Notes: a model not told the origin generated them from the sequence alone. A stretch of 64,000 nucleotides of DNA from Parahoeflea alexandrii (GCF_027214025.1 NZ_JAPWHB010000007.1:1-64000); one strand, 5' to 3'; numbered from the stretch's first letter, positions 52,084 to 61,355 are shown. Program-made: numbers and translations.

Positions 52084-53127
52084 TCAGTGTCTCCTTGACC
52101 TCAGCCGCACAGCCGCCGTTGTGCGGTTCTCCACCATCAGCTTGTCGAGAATGCTCGCGACATGATGCTTGACGGTTGACGGGCTTACCTCGAGGATGCC
52201 GGCGATCTCGCGGTTCGTCTTGCCCTGCGCCAGCCAATGCGCGACATCCTCCTCGCGGCGGGAGAGCGGGCGGCTGACACTGGCGGGCAGTTCCACAAGC
52301 AGATGGTGTTCGCCTTCCGCGCGGGCATGAAGGTGATGCAGCGATAGCTGCTCCCCTCCCTTCGTTCGAACCGAAAGGCTGGGCGGAACACGGACGGGAT
52401 CGGTTTTTGCCGATCCACCGTTGATCCAGCGCAGCCATTCGTCCGGCAGTTTGTTTCCGTGCTGGATACCCGCTCGCTGCAGGCTCTCCAGCGTCGCATC
52501 GGGCGCAAAAAGAATGTGTCCGTCGGCATCGCAGACAATATGCCCGGCAGCTTCCGCAATGCTGCTCGAATCCATATGAAGAAGCGGATGATCCGGCTCG
52601 GCCATGACCGCAAGAGCGAAGCGTTGCCTGAGATGCGGCTGGAGCAGGGCCAGCATGGTGCGCTCTGTATCTCCATATTGGCTGCCGCCGCGGCTGGTGC
52701 TGATCGTGAAAAACAGGCTGTCGGTCCGGTGAAAGTTCACGCTTAGGTCCCAGGCGATGCCCAGTGGCCGGCACAGAAACTCCCATAATGCGGTTGATTC
52801 CAGTCGCTTGTGATCCATGAAGTCGAGATAGGATACAGGCCCGCCATCGGCGCGCAGATAGAAGCTTCCGTCACTGAAACCCGGCATGGCAAGCAGGTCT
52901 TCGCGATGGGCCGAGAGGGCGGCCAAAGCCGCATGCGCCGGCTGGTCGAGCATGGCATCGACGGTGCCGTTCGCGGGGCTTGTCAGGCTGATATGGGTGA
53001 GGTCTCCGGCCATCGCCAGACGGGTCGCTCTGAGAAAACGGTCGGGCAATTCGCTCAGGCCGAACGGGGTGTAGAGCGAAAGTATCGCTTCGTTCAGCCG
53101 CGTCAGTTCACTGCTGGAAAGGTTCAT
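52084..53127 (-). CDS. LuxR-family transcriptional regulator
   Basis: 347 residues. The last about 65 residues form a LuxR helix-turn-helix (LSRREEDVAHWLAQGKTNRE then IAGILEVSPSTVKHHVASIL). The N-terminal 270 residues have no motif I can name; they look like a sensor region of the kind found in regulators without receiver domain. It is divergent from the five-gene envelope cluster and is the natural candidate for its control. Confidence 0.88.
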   Translation of the reverse strand: MNLSSSELTRLNEAILSLYTPFGLSELPDRFLRATRLAMAGDLTHISLTSPANGTVDAMLDQPAHAALAALSAHREDLLAMPGFSDGSFYLRADGGPVSYLDFMDHKRLESTALWEFLCRPLGIAWDLSVNFHRTDSLFFTISTSRGGSQYGDTERTMLALLQPHLRQRFALAVMAEPDHPLLHMDSSSIAEAAGHIVCDADGHILFAPDATLESLQRAGIQHGNKLPDEWLRWINGGSAKTDPVRVPPSLSVRTKGGEQLSLHHLHARAEGEHHLLVELPASVSRPLSRREEDVAHWLAQGKTNREIAGILEVSPSTVKHHVASILDKLMVENRTTAAVRLRSRRH

Positions 53128-53297
53128 CCATCGCGTCCCGGATGTGGTGTTGCCTCACCATAGGCCATTCGGCCTATTGGGGAACAGTCGTGTGGTGAGC
53201 AAAATGCAGGAGACGAAAGTAAAAACCCATCTGACGTAGGGAGCGTTTGTCGCTGGCGCGGAGGGCAACAGTGAGGCTTGCGGGCAATACACACACA

Positions 53298-53894
53298 ATG
53301 AAGTACTTTGGTTCCACGCTCATTCTGCCGTTGTTCTGGGGCATTGCCACGGCGCAGGCATCCGATGCGTTCGAACAGGCCCGCGCCGCATTCGCGCGGA
53401 CGGTTGCCGCCGCATATCCGACGGCGCAGGACAAGACAGTGGTCCAGCCGCAATATTCCGGCCTGCCCGACAATCCGTATGACGAGCTGGAAACGCCGCC
53501 CTTCTTCGCCTTTCGCGCCGACTGGCCCGGCATGGACCCGGGGCCGCGCGGCTTCGCGACCGCTGACGGGCGCGCCATCGTGGCGCGACATTCTGGAGCG
53601 ATCCGCGATCTGCTCGAAGCCGCCGGCACCGCACACTCACCCGTACCCGCCGAGGCGGTCGTGCGGCGGCTGATGTGGCTCTACCAGCCGGATCCCGGCA
53701 ATCGGCTGATCACATGGCATCCTGTTCAGTCGCGGGTGGCCGAGCCTGTGGTCAAGCAGAATGAAGATGGCACGATCCATGTTGCCTGGTTCGTGGAACG
53801 CGGCGGCGGCACGGGCTTCGTCGGCGTTTATCACGCGAATTTCACCCTTACGCCGCAAAACAGGCCACGCTTCACCGAAAGCCTCCTGCAATGA
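53298..53894 (+). CDS. Uncharacterised exported protein
   Basis: 198 residues from the ATG at 53298; the frame is open from 53247 but a signal peptide (KYFGSTLILPLFWGIATAQA) begins at the second Met. The mature part is soluble, with a helical first section (DAFEQARAAFARTVAAAYP) and a C-terminal beta-rich end (GTIHVAWFVERGGGTGFVGV). I do not recognise the family. It heads a five-gene run with the LuxR regulator on the other strand. Confidence 0.75.
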   Translation: MKYFGSTLILPLFWGIATAQASDAFEQARAAFARTVAAAYPTAQDKTVVQPQYSGLPDNPYDELETPPFFAFRADWPGMDPGPRGFATADGRAIVARHSGAIRDLLEAAGTAHSPVPAEAVVRRLMWLYQPDPGNRLITWHPVQSRVAEPVVKQNEDGTIHVAWFVERGGGTGFVGVYHANFTLTPQNRPRFTESLLQ

Positions 53895-53937
53895 GCAAGC
53901 GGACGGCCATTTTCCGGTGCTCTTTCGAGGAATCACC

Positions 53938-54576
53938 ATGATCCAGAAGCTCCCCTCTCCTGCCCGCCATGCGCTCGCTGCCCTGCTCGTTCCGGCCATG
54001 CTGTGGGCATCGCCGGCGCTGGCGGCTGGCGCGGAGGATTCGATGTGGCCGGAGCATGTCGAGGCGGTCAGCGATGCAGGCGCCGAGCTCAGTGGGCTGA
54101 TCGCCTTGCATCTGGATCGCGGCGGCGCCGCCAAGGAGATCTGGGCTCTGTTCAACGCGCCGGTTCAGCCTTTGCCGGACCGTCTCGGCCTGGAAGGCAA
54201 ATGGCAGGTCCGCAGCCTTCAGGTCCACGAGTTCGGCGCGAATGTCTACGACTATTTTCCCTGCGAAATACGCAGAGAGGGGCCGGCCGGGCTGGTGCTC
54301 GACAAGAACAAAGGCTCGCAGAAGCGTATCGGCCTGATCCTGGGTGACTATTCCGAAGAGGCCTTCCTGTTTTTGGGCGGCAGCTACACGACCGGCGAGG
54401 AGGCTCGCAACTACAGCGGCTTCGAGGTCGACGATCCTCATGCCGAAGGCGCAAGCGACGGGATCGACAGGAGCCGGGACAGTCTGGGTTTCATGGAGGC
54501 GATCGGACCCAACCATCTGCGCATCATTTTCGCGCCGGTCGAGGGCAGGTCCGAAATGTACGAGCTGAAGCGCTGA
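53938..54576 (+). CDS. Exported protein, possibly DUF4893
   Basis: 212 residues from the ATG at 53938 (GAGGAA upstream). A signal peptide (HALAALLVPAMLWASPALAA) is followed by a helical section and then WQVRSLQVHEFGANVYDYFP with CEIRREG and KGSQKRIGLILG, which resembles the DUF4893 pattern (FPC-I...GSQ...G...LFLG). Function unknown. The stop overlaps the next start by one base (TGATG). Confidence 0.75.
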   Translation: MIQKLPSPARHALAALLVPAMLWASPALAAGAEDSMWPEHVEAVSDAGAELSGLIALHLDRGGAAKEIWALFNAPVQPLPDRLGLEGKWQVRSLQVHEFGANVYDYFPCEIRREGPAGLVLDKNKGSQKRIGLILGDYSEEAFLFLGGSYTTGEEARNYSGFEVDDPHAEGASDGIDRSRDSLGFMEAIGPNHLRIIFAPVEGRSEMYELKR

Positions 54577-55244
54577 TGCGCCGGCGCGAGATGATCGCCG
54601 GGCTCGGCTGTGCGGTCCTCTGGGGCGGGCATGCGATGGCGCAGACATCCGGCGGCAAGCGCAGCGAGGACATCGCCCGCGAAATCTTCGCGCACAACAT
54701 TCAGGTTTCGCTCGGCCTTGCGCCATCAAGCTTCGAAGTCCATCCGCCGTCCGGGCTGGAGGACGCCGGCTATCACGCCGCGCTGAAGACCGGGCCGCTC
54801 TATGCGTGGACCGCCGTTGACGCAAAGCTGACGGCGCTCGTCAACGGCTTTGCCGGGGCGGGTCCGGGCACACAGATCGCCTTCGGTGGCTTCAAGGGCG
54901 GCATCGGCCATCCGGGCGGCCTGTCGGCGCTGATGGAGGCAATGAACTTTCTCGACCCGCCAAACCGGATGCCGATCGACGACATCGTCAAGCGGGTGAG
55001 TTTTTGCCTCAACCGCACGGACCGGGCGGAGTTCCTGTTCGACGGGGATGTGATGCGCGGCTCCGGTTTCGAGACGCCGGCGGCGGTCCGGCCGCCAGCG
55101 GTCCGCACGCAGCGCGCCCATGTCACGCTGACCTATTTCACCATGGTGCAAGGCCTGACCGGCACCTTCGACGTCTGGAAGATCGTTGCAACGGTGGCCA
55201 CCGGTTACGCGGTCATCGTCACGCGCCAGGAGATCGGCTGGTGA
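54576..55244 (+). CDS. Uncharacterised exported protein
   Basis: 222 residues with a twin-arginine-like start (MRRREMIAGLGCAVLWGGHA) and predicted cleavage after AMA. The mature part contains a glycine-rich loop (FGGFKGGIGHPGGLSALMEA) and a hydrophobic end (WKIVATVATGYAVIV). No family is recognised. It begins in the last base of the preceding gene and is followed at eight bases by a membrane protein. Confidence 0.75.
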   Translation: MRRREMIAGLGCAVLWGGHAMAQTSGGKRSEDIAREIFAHNIQVSLGLAPSSFEVHPPSGLEDAGYHAALKTGPLYAWTAVDAKLTALVNGFAGAGPGTQIAFGGFKGGIGHPGGLSALMEAMNFLDPPNRMPIDDIVKRVSFCLNRTDRAEFLFDGDVMRGSGFETPAAVRPPAVRTQRAHVTLTYFTMVQGLTGTFDVWKIVATVATGYAVIVTRQEIGW

Positions 55245-55252
55245 GGACGAAA

Positions 55253-56305
55253 ATGCGCGATTTCGCCAATCTCGGTATTGGACTGCTGATCTTCGGCATG
55301 CTGGCTTGGCTGAATGGCCGCGCCGGCAGCGACCATCTGCGGCTTATTCTCGTCGCCACCATCGTTGCTTTGGCGGCTTTCCTCCTGTGGGACTACAGGG
55401 AGAGCCTGTGGCGGCCGCCCACCGTTGTTGCGCTCTCCGCCATCGCCCTTGTCATGGTCTTTCTGACCTCGCCATCCGTGAACACCCAGATCTTCGAGGA
55501 GTTCATGGCCCTGGCTATCGGCGCGGCCTTTGTCTGGCTGCTGGTCTGGTTGTTCGTTCGCATTGCCTTCCCGCGCACGAAGGCCAAATACGAGGCGCTG
55601 CCCGTTCTTCTTCTCTCCTGCGCCTTGTCCTTCGGCCTTGCGGTGTGCAGCCTTGGCGCCTGGCTCAAGGCTGTCGATCTCAATGCCCTGCCGAAAAACG
55701 CCGTCGCGACGACCGGCGCGGAGCTCGCCTCGCTGTGGGAGCTCAGCTGGGGCAAGCGCTACAACGGGATCTTCGCCGTCGGCCGCATCGGCGAACCGGA
55801 AAAGCGCAATGCGACAGAAGGCGGGGACTATCTCGCCTATTACAACGCCGCGCGCCCGCTCGGCTTCTCCGCCGATTTCGCCAGTCTGCTTCCTTCCTCC
55901 TATGTCATGACAATGGCGGACGGCGCGGCGGTTTCGGTTCAGGGCGTTGCCAGAAGAACGCAGACGACAAACTGGCCGGATTGCGGTCCCTATGTGTTCC
56001 AGCATTGCCTGCGCCAGGGTGACCCCGTCGTCATATGGGCCGATCCCGGTGAATTGCGCGCCTTGGGCAGCGGCAAACAAAGCAATGCCCTGAACGCGAC
56101 GCGGGTGATCGCCTATGGCAGCCTTGAGGATTTCCGCGCCGGCTATCTGGCCCGGGCGGTCGCGACGGCGCGTGTGTTCGGCTGGATTGCGCTGGCCTTC
56201 GTGCCACTTTCGCTGCTTCCGGCGTTCCTCGGTTGGCGGCGATGGCGCTGGCTGCGCCGGCACGGAACCGACGAGCCCTCCCGAATCACGATCACAAGGG
56301 CATGA
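55253..56305 (+). CDS. Uncharacterised multi-pass membrane protein
   Basis: 350 residues from the ATG at 55253 (GAGG six bases upstream; a GTG at 55241 is an alternative). Four to five hydrophobic segments at the N-terminus (LGIGLLIFGMLAWL, LRLILVATIVALAAFLLW, PPTVVALSAIALVMVFL, FMALAIGAAFVWLLVWLFV, LLLSCALSFGLAVCSLGAWL), then a soluble part of about 150 residues and a last hydrophobic helix near the C-terminus (VFGWIALAFVPLSLLPAFLG). The soluble part plus last helix resembles the general layout of GIDE-type domains, a weak comparison. Unknown function. Confidence 0.75.
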   Translation: MRDFANLGIGLLIFGMLAWLNGRAGSDHLRLILVATIVALAAFLLWDYRESLWRPPTVVALSAIALVMVFLTSPSVNTQIFEEFMALAIGAAFVWLLVWLFVRIAFPRTKAKYEALPVLLLSCALSFGLAVCSLGAWLKAVDLNALPKNAVATTGAELASLWELSWGKRYNGIFAVGRIGEPEKRNATEGGDYLAYYNAARPLGFSADFASLLPSSYVMTMADGAAVSVQGVARRTQTTNWPDCGPYVFQHCLRQGDPVVIWADPGELRALGSGKQSNALNATRVIAYGSLEDFRAGYLARAVATARVFGWIALAFVPLSLLPAFLGWRRWRWLRRHGTDEPSRITITRA

Positions 56306-56379
56306 GTGTGTTTCAACGGAAGGGTGGCGTTGGGCGTTAGGTGGACGTGCAGCCTTGCCAGAATCAAGGAGACGGTTGA

Positions 56380-57150
56380 ATGGAGACGATCGGTGATGCG
56401 GTTGATGCGACGTTCGCACCCCTGGGGATGATCGCGGCATTTGCCATCCTGGCCCTGATCCTCGCTGTGATGGCGGGGCTTTATTTCTTCGTCGGTCGGC
56501 CCAGCAAGATCGATACCGAAGCGCTTCAGCGTCTGGCTGGCAGGCGAGGCTGGGCGATCAAGAGCAAGATGGCGGGCGTTGCCGGTATCGGCGAAGGCAT
56601 CGGTGAAAGCGGACGAGGCTATCGCATCGAGGTCCGGCCGACCGACGGTTCCGGCTGGTTTTGCGAGGTGACGCGCTATCAGAACATCGGCAGGGGTGGG
56701 TTTGTCCGCAAGACCGAATTTGTCGATCCGGGCGCAAGTCCGTTCGACGGCATGGTGGTCATCGGCCCGGCCATCCCGGAAAAGGAAGCGAAGGCAGCAG
56801 CGATGATGTTCGGCCAGTTTGAAGGCAAGCTCGGCCGGATGCTTTTGTCCACCATGCTCGGCGATGCTGCCGAAATCGCCGGCGACCTGCAACTGATCGA
56901 GAATGCCGGAATTCCCGGTGCGACTGTCTTCGCCACGCCGGATGCGCAAGTTGACCGAATCGGCGCCGCCTACGCGCCTTTGCTCGCAAGCTGGCTCAGG
57001 ACGCATCGCGACGAAAAGGAATTCCCGATCCTGATCGCAGGACAAGACAGGCTGCGTATAAGGCTCCGCACCGATGCGGATAGCTCCGACAGGCTGGAAA
57101 CCTTCCTCGACCACGCGCTGGCCGCACGGAAGGCACTGTCGAAGTTATGA
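56380..57150 (+). CDS. Uncharacterised single-pass membrane protein
   Basis: 256 residues with one N-terminal membrane helix (GMIAAFAILALILAVMAGLYFFV) and a soluble remainder that includes a charged section RIEVRPTDGSGWFCEVTRYQ and a C-terminal helical part ending ALAARKALSKL. No family recognised. It follows the previous gene by 74 bases on the same strand and probably completes the cluster. AAGGAGACGG lies shortly before the ATG. Confidence 0.75.
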   Translation: METIGDAVDATFAPLGMIAAFAILALILAVMAGLYFFVGRPSKIDTEALQRLAGRRGWAIKSKMAGVAGIGEGIGESGRGYRIEVRPTDGSGWFCEVTRYQNIGRGGFVRKTEFVDPGASPFDGMVVIGPAIPEKEAKAAAMMFGQFEGKLGRMLLSTMLGDAAEIAGDLQLIENAGIPGATVFATPDAQVDRIGAAYAPLLASWLRTHRDEKEFPILIAGQDRLRIRLRTDADSSDRLETFLDHALAARKALSKL

Positions 57151-57532
57151 CTGAGGCGGATGGCTTCCCTACAACGCCAGATCTTTCGTCCCGACATCCG
57201 GAAAACTGGTCATGGCAGGCGGTGTCCGCTTTCAAGCGTGGGCGGCGGCATTCTGTACGATCGACCAGGGGGCGCAAAGCAGAAACAGTTTCCGCCAAAA
57301 GAGCGGCAAAACCATGTTCATTCGGCGCAAGTAGCCTTGGCGATCTAACTGATTTGCAAGAACAACAAAAGCAAGAGGATACATTCTTCGGCGGGACAGC
57401 ACTGTTCCGGGTAGAGTTTCCTGGGGCGCCCAAGTGGACGAATTGCCTGCCAACGCGCAGACTTTCACAGAATTAGGCGCTGCAATAGGGCGGCTCACTC
57501 AACCTGCCGCCTTCTTGATGGTTTCCATCGTT
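57151..57532. other. Stretch without a supportable gene
   Basis: Open frames on both strands are short and have low-complexity or implausible translations, without start signals. Nothing is recognised; it may be decayed DNA. Confidence 0.4.
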
Positions 57533-57796
57533 TCATGCGGGTTTATACTGCGGCGGCATCGGCTTGTAACCACGGTTTCGTTTCTGGCGCATGAGATCCA
57601 GGAACAGTTCGACGGCTTTTTGTTCGTTTTCGAACAGGTGCATCTTGCTCTGCCCTCGCCTGCCAATCCTGCCCCAGGTCCGGGTCAGACATGCTTCCCC
57701 GAAGAGCGTGTCCGAAATCTCCATGGCATAAAAGCGGGCCATGTTTTTGTCCGGTTCAGTGCGTTCGATATAGATGTGATAGTGCTGTGCGATCAT
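57533..57796 (-). CDS. WGR-domain protein
   Basis: 87 residues consisting mainly of a WGR domain: MARFYAMEISDTLFGEACLT then RTWGRIGRRGQSKMHLFENE with the family Trp-Gly-Arg. WGR domains bind nucleic acid in PARP and related proteins; small stand-alone versions are frequent on alphaproteobacterial plasmids, with no known role. It is probably intact. Confidence 0.85.
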   Translation of the reverse strand: MIAQHYHIYIERTEPDKNMARFYAMEISDTLFGEACLTRTWGRIGRRGQSKMHLFENEQKAVELFLDLMRQKRNRGYKPMPPQYKPA

Positions 57797-57845
57797 GACG
57801 ACAGTTTCGGAACTTCAAGCTCCGGCGTCCAATGATATTGGTGAA

Positions 57846-58049
57846 TCATTTGGTCGGAATAGATTCATGCTGTTGATGGTAATCGCGCGCACGCATGATA
57901 TCCGGCATGCCGACTACGGGATCATTTTCATCACTGAACGTTTCGTACTGAAGCAAAAGACGCGAAATCTCGTCTCTCGAGAGGGTTTCGGTCTGTAAAA
58001 CCGATAAGTGCAAATGAATAAAATTGTTTGTTAAACGTAATCGGTTCAT
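57846..58049 (-). pseudogene. Possible DUF3768 remnant
   Basis: A 67-codon frame ends shortly after LSRDEISRLLLQYETFSDEN and DPVVG. This resembles the DUF3768 centre (a helix, then F--F--DNDPYGEHDFG) but the following part is out of frame. DUF3768 genes often sit near WGR genes on such plasmids. Nothing is supported from 58050 to 58436. Confidence 0.35.
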
Positions 58050-58436
58050 TTTGTCTGGAAGTGTTCTTCACGCTTTGCAGGAGCCCGCATTGGGGAACAT
58101 CCCGAATTTCCGCGAAGGCGTCGTTAGCGGTGATGTGACCGTGACCTGTCATGTCTGGCCGCAATGCCGGATGAGGCATGCTTGCTGGCCCCTCGCCCCT
58201 CGCCCCGTGCCTAATCGCGGAAATCATTCCACATTCATCCGTTGAATCAGGCAACTGTCTCGGGCTGGCTGTGACGTGTCGACGCGTTGAAGATGCGTGA
58301 GCCTGTCAGTCGCAATCCCGGAACGTGAGCGGAGCGCACCGGTCCTTGAACCATGACGCTTCCCAGTTTCGGCGGCGTTCGGAGCGGGACGCGGGAAAGC
58401 TGTGCGCGGGTTGCCCAAGACCAGGGGATTTTCCCA

Positions 58437-58775
58437 ATGACAAAGACAACCCAGAATGACACACCCACAGCGGCCAACCGCCCTACCCTCGATCTCGACA
58501 CCATCAAACCGGATCTTGAGGCTCTTGCCAGCGCAGCTGTCGACAAGACGCTGCAGCAAGCTCGGGATACAAGCAGGGTTCCAGTGCTCGGCTCATCAAG
58601 CGCACTTGCAACGTTTTACATGATGATGCCCGGCAATGATGGCAGAGCTCTGAAAGAGCTACTCGACATCGTCCTGCGCCATGTCGACGGCCTTGCAGTC
58701 ATCAGGAAAGGCCTCAAATTCGGCATCGATCCGAACCACAAGCCACCGGCGCGTGAAGCCAATGTTTGGCCTCGC
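58437..58775 (+). CDS. Hypothetical protein, 3' end probably disrupted
   Basis: The ATG at 58437 opens a frame that reads TLDLDTIKPDLEALASAAVD, SSSALATFYMMMPGNDGRAL and KELLDIVLRHVDGLAVIRKG. This part looks like real coding sequence (amphipathic helices). The frame remains open to 58877, but from about 58770 it crosses the helicase remnant on the other strand, so the natural C-terminus is probably lost. The family is not recognised. Confidence 0.45.
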
Positions 58776-59470
58776 TTACCCGGGAATCTCGCGCACCGCG
58801 CGGCGCACCATTTCAAGAACCAGCGGAACATCGGCCCCGCTATCATCTGTCGGAAGAGGGGCCTCGAACTGCGGTAGCGGCCAGCGCAAATTCGGTGTTG
58901 AGGTCTTTCCCTGTTGCCTGGAGATGCAGCTTTTCATCCCGGTCGCCAATCGGGTTCTGCTCCGGCAGCGAGATGATGCGAACGCGCGCCTGATTGGCTA
59001 GCCGGTCTTCGAGAAAGGAAATGCCGGGACAGACAAACGGGATTACCTGCTTGCTGTCCTTGAAGTTCAACAGCCGGTTTCTCAGCGAAAGATCAAGCAG
59101 CTTACGCTGCCAGCGGTCAATGCGGCCGGCTGTGGTGGTCGGCTTTTCTACCGCGCTGTCGGCGGGCATTGAGAAGAAATCGGGCAATGGTGGCGGCGGC
59201 AAAGGGGCAACCTCGTCCCCTGCCCCGGTTTCATCACTGCCCCCTACCGAGCGTTGATGCAAGGCCATCGGCTGATCGGCTGATCGGCTGAAAACAGGCG
59301 AAAGCTCACCTGCCCGCGTTCGGCTTCATTGAGGCCTCCAGGAAAGTCTGGATCAAGCTCGATAGCCCGATCAGAAATACTCAGACTGTCGCCAGGCGCG
59401 ATCCTATCGATTGTCCAGCTCCTGCGCTTGCAGAACGCCGGCTTGACGACGAGTTTCAAGCCGCAAGCCG
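58776..59470 (-). pseudogene. DUF4011-domain helicase, decayed
   Basis: On the minus strand the pieces in order are KLVVKPAFCKRRSWTIDRIA and LDPDFPGGLNEAERGQVSFR (frame one), then RIDRWQRKLLDLSLRNRLLN and FLEDRLANQARVRIISLPEQ, NPIGDRDEKLHLQATGKDLN (frame two), then DDSGADVPLVLEMVRRAVRE (another frame). All three match successive parts of large DUF4011 helicase/nuclease proteins, with internal deletions and frameshifts. Intact members are more than 1500 residues long and occur in candidate phage-defence loci. Here only about a tenth remains. Confidence 0.65.
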
Positions 59471-59639
59471 TTCAGAAATCGGCGGTGTCCATTGATTGCA
59501 CCATCTCCCCCGACCCAACTTGAAGTGTGCATCAAATAACATATGCGATCTAAGGTCCAGCGCCGTGAGACTGCAGGACCCAGAAGAACAGAGAAAGATG
59601 CGAGACCGATTCATTCGATCGAATCCAAACAAATATCTT

Positions 59640-59800
59640 TGCAAGTAAAATATAATTGAAGATATTTACTATAATATTCAGAAAAGTATGGAGAATGATC
59701 GTATATTATGGATTTGTTAACTATAAAATAAAAAGGTGTCTAATTAGAAACAAAATTAACGAGAAGCCAAATATAATTCTGTGGCTATCTATTGTCTCGC
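59640..59800. other. AT-rich island
   Basis: About 160 bases are dominated by A and T (for example TTTACTATAATATTCAGAAA and TATAAAATAAAAAGG) in an otherwise GC-rich window. The translation has no family match. It could be a foreign insertion or a nucleoid-protein binding region. Between 59471 and 60290 no gene is recognised. Confidence 0.5.
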
Positions 59801-60290
59801 GACACTGCTGTCCCGGCGCATGTGAGAGTGCAAGTGGAACTTCGGCACGTCATCAAAGAGGCCAGCGGCGGACATGCCGGCTCTCACGGTCCTGCCATCG
59901 TTTCCAATGACTGATGAACGAAACGATGTGCAGAACTGCAAAGGAGAGACTATGTCTGTTTTATCAGGTGCTAAATCTTCGGTGGTTGAGGCCACCCTTA
60001 TAATGAAGCACTTTTGGAGATGCCCGGTCTAAGGGCGGCGCTCGAAGGGGAGTTTGGGCGTGCTGGAGCCCTGTTGCAGTACGGCCGTTTATCCACTCGT
60101 CAAGAAGCGTCCTGAGTGGCTGCCAATGGGGCAAGTGGGCCTCTGCAACTGAATTGTACGCGTGCGCGTTATTCCTATCTGGCTGACGACCCAGTCCCCC
60201 ATCGTTTCGCGGAGGGATATGCCCTGCATTCTGAGTTAGGTATTTTCTACGAGTACGCCTGGCTCTTCGGTATCCCTTGTAACCCCCCGC

Positions 60291-60980
60291 TTGAGAGCCG
60301 CTTGTTCGCAAACAAAGCAGGGTTTGAATCCACGCTTTGGAAACAAGTATTTCCGGGCCTGCCGAGCAGGCGCTTTCGCCCGACATGACGATACCACGTT
60401 CCGGCCGGCCGCAGGTTTTCCTCGGCCGGTTGGGAGTTCGCAGGGTAGCGTCATTCCCGTGCGGATCCTTGCCGCGACGGCGGCAGTACCGGCTGCAGTT
60501 CACCATTGGCTGCGCCAGGTTCAGGACAGTCCCGACGCCAAGCCGCAAGATGCAGACTCTGACACCAACGAGCGCCCCGACGACAACTTCGAAACGATCA
60601 ATGACAGGCTGCTTTACATCACCGACTATACCGAAGGTGAATTGCGAATCGATATCTGCAAGGGAAGAATGAACGCCCAAGGCACCGGGTTGAACAAGGC
60701 AATCCGGCGTTATGATGTGATCTATCAACTGCGCGGAGTGAAGGCCCTGCCCGGCTTCTTCCGACCGGTGGGTTTTGATCATTTAAGCCGCCTGGCGCGC
60801 TCGCGCCGTCTTACCGGCCAATCAAGCTATGCGTCCTACGATCTTCCTTCTGTACTGCGTGCTGCGGATCAGCTCGACACATCTCTCCCGGCTGAGATCT
60901 GCAATACCGGACGCGCTCTCGCCGAAGCCGCCCGCGATGCTCGGCTAGTCTGGTCCGACGAGATAATCCCCTCAACTTGA
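60291..60980 (+). CDS. Possible hypothetical gene, 5' end uncertain
   Basis: A frame of up to 229 codons; from about 60440 the translation has a coding look (DDNFETINDRLLYITDYTEG, KAIRRYDVIYQLRGVKALPG, SYDLPSVLRAADQLDTSLPA). The first 50 codons look non-coding, so it is probably a 5'-truncated gene. A short second frame (60977-61186) could start with TTG overlapping the stop. Neither is recognised. Confidence 0.3.
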   Translation: MRAACSQTKQGLNPRFGNKYFRACRAGAFARHDDTTFRPAAGFPRPVGSSQGSVIPVRILAATAAVPAAVHHWLRQVQDSPDAKPQDADSDTNERPDDNFETINDRLLYITDYTEGELRIDICKGRMNAQGTGLNKAIRRYDVIYQLRGVKALPGFFRPVGFDHLSRLARSRRLTGQSSYASYDLPSVLRAADQLDTSLPAEICNTGRALAEAARDARLVWSDEIIPST

Positions 60981-61145
60981 GATGGAGCCCTGGCTATGGC
61001 GGTGGATCACGATCGGTGTTTGTCGCCCCGGATGGGTCGGCATTGCAGGTCGCGCGGTTTGGACAATCCGGCGTTTGGCTTGACCCAATCAGCAAGACCA
61101 TCGGCGAACTGGCGGAAGAACCTGCAGTGGAGTTGATCGGACTGG

Positions 61146-61355
61146 TCAGATCCTGTCCAGTTGTTGCGCGCGACGATCTGGCTTGACTGGCGTCAGAGCT
61201 GCCGAAGGGTTTGCGGGAATGCGGTCTTCTGTGCGAAGGCCTTCCAGTACGATGCGGATTTCGTCATCTACCAAACAACACATGCGCCTCGCCCTGGGTA
61301 TGCCCTTGATAGTCTTCTGGGCCGTTGATGCCTGTGGCCCGACTTTTTGGATCAT
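61146..61355 (-). pseudogene. IS3-family transposase OrfA fragment
   Basis: The minus-strand frame reads STAQKTIKGIPRARRMCCLV then DDEIRIVLEGLRTED, matching IS3 OrfA (SAEKTIKDIRRATR...SAEDKIRIVLDGLRGED) with several substitutions, after which similarity ends. It is the same class as the fragment at 5997-6105 but comes from a slightly later part. Strongly decayed. Confidence 0.55.

Noticed and set aside
57147-57476. Open frame of 109 codons that starts in the last bases of the previous gene
   Set aside because: An ATGA overlap looks attractive, but the translation is low in hydrophobic residues, has no motif and no strong ribosome-binding site.
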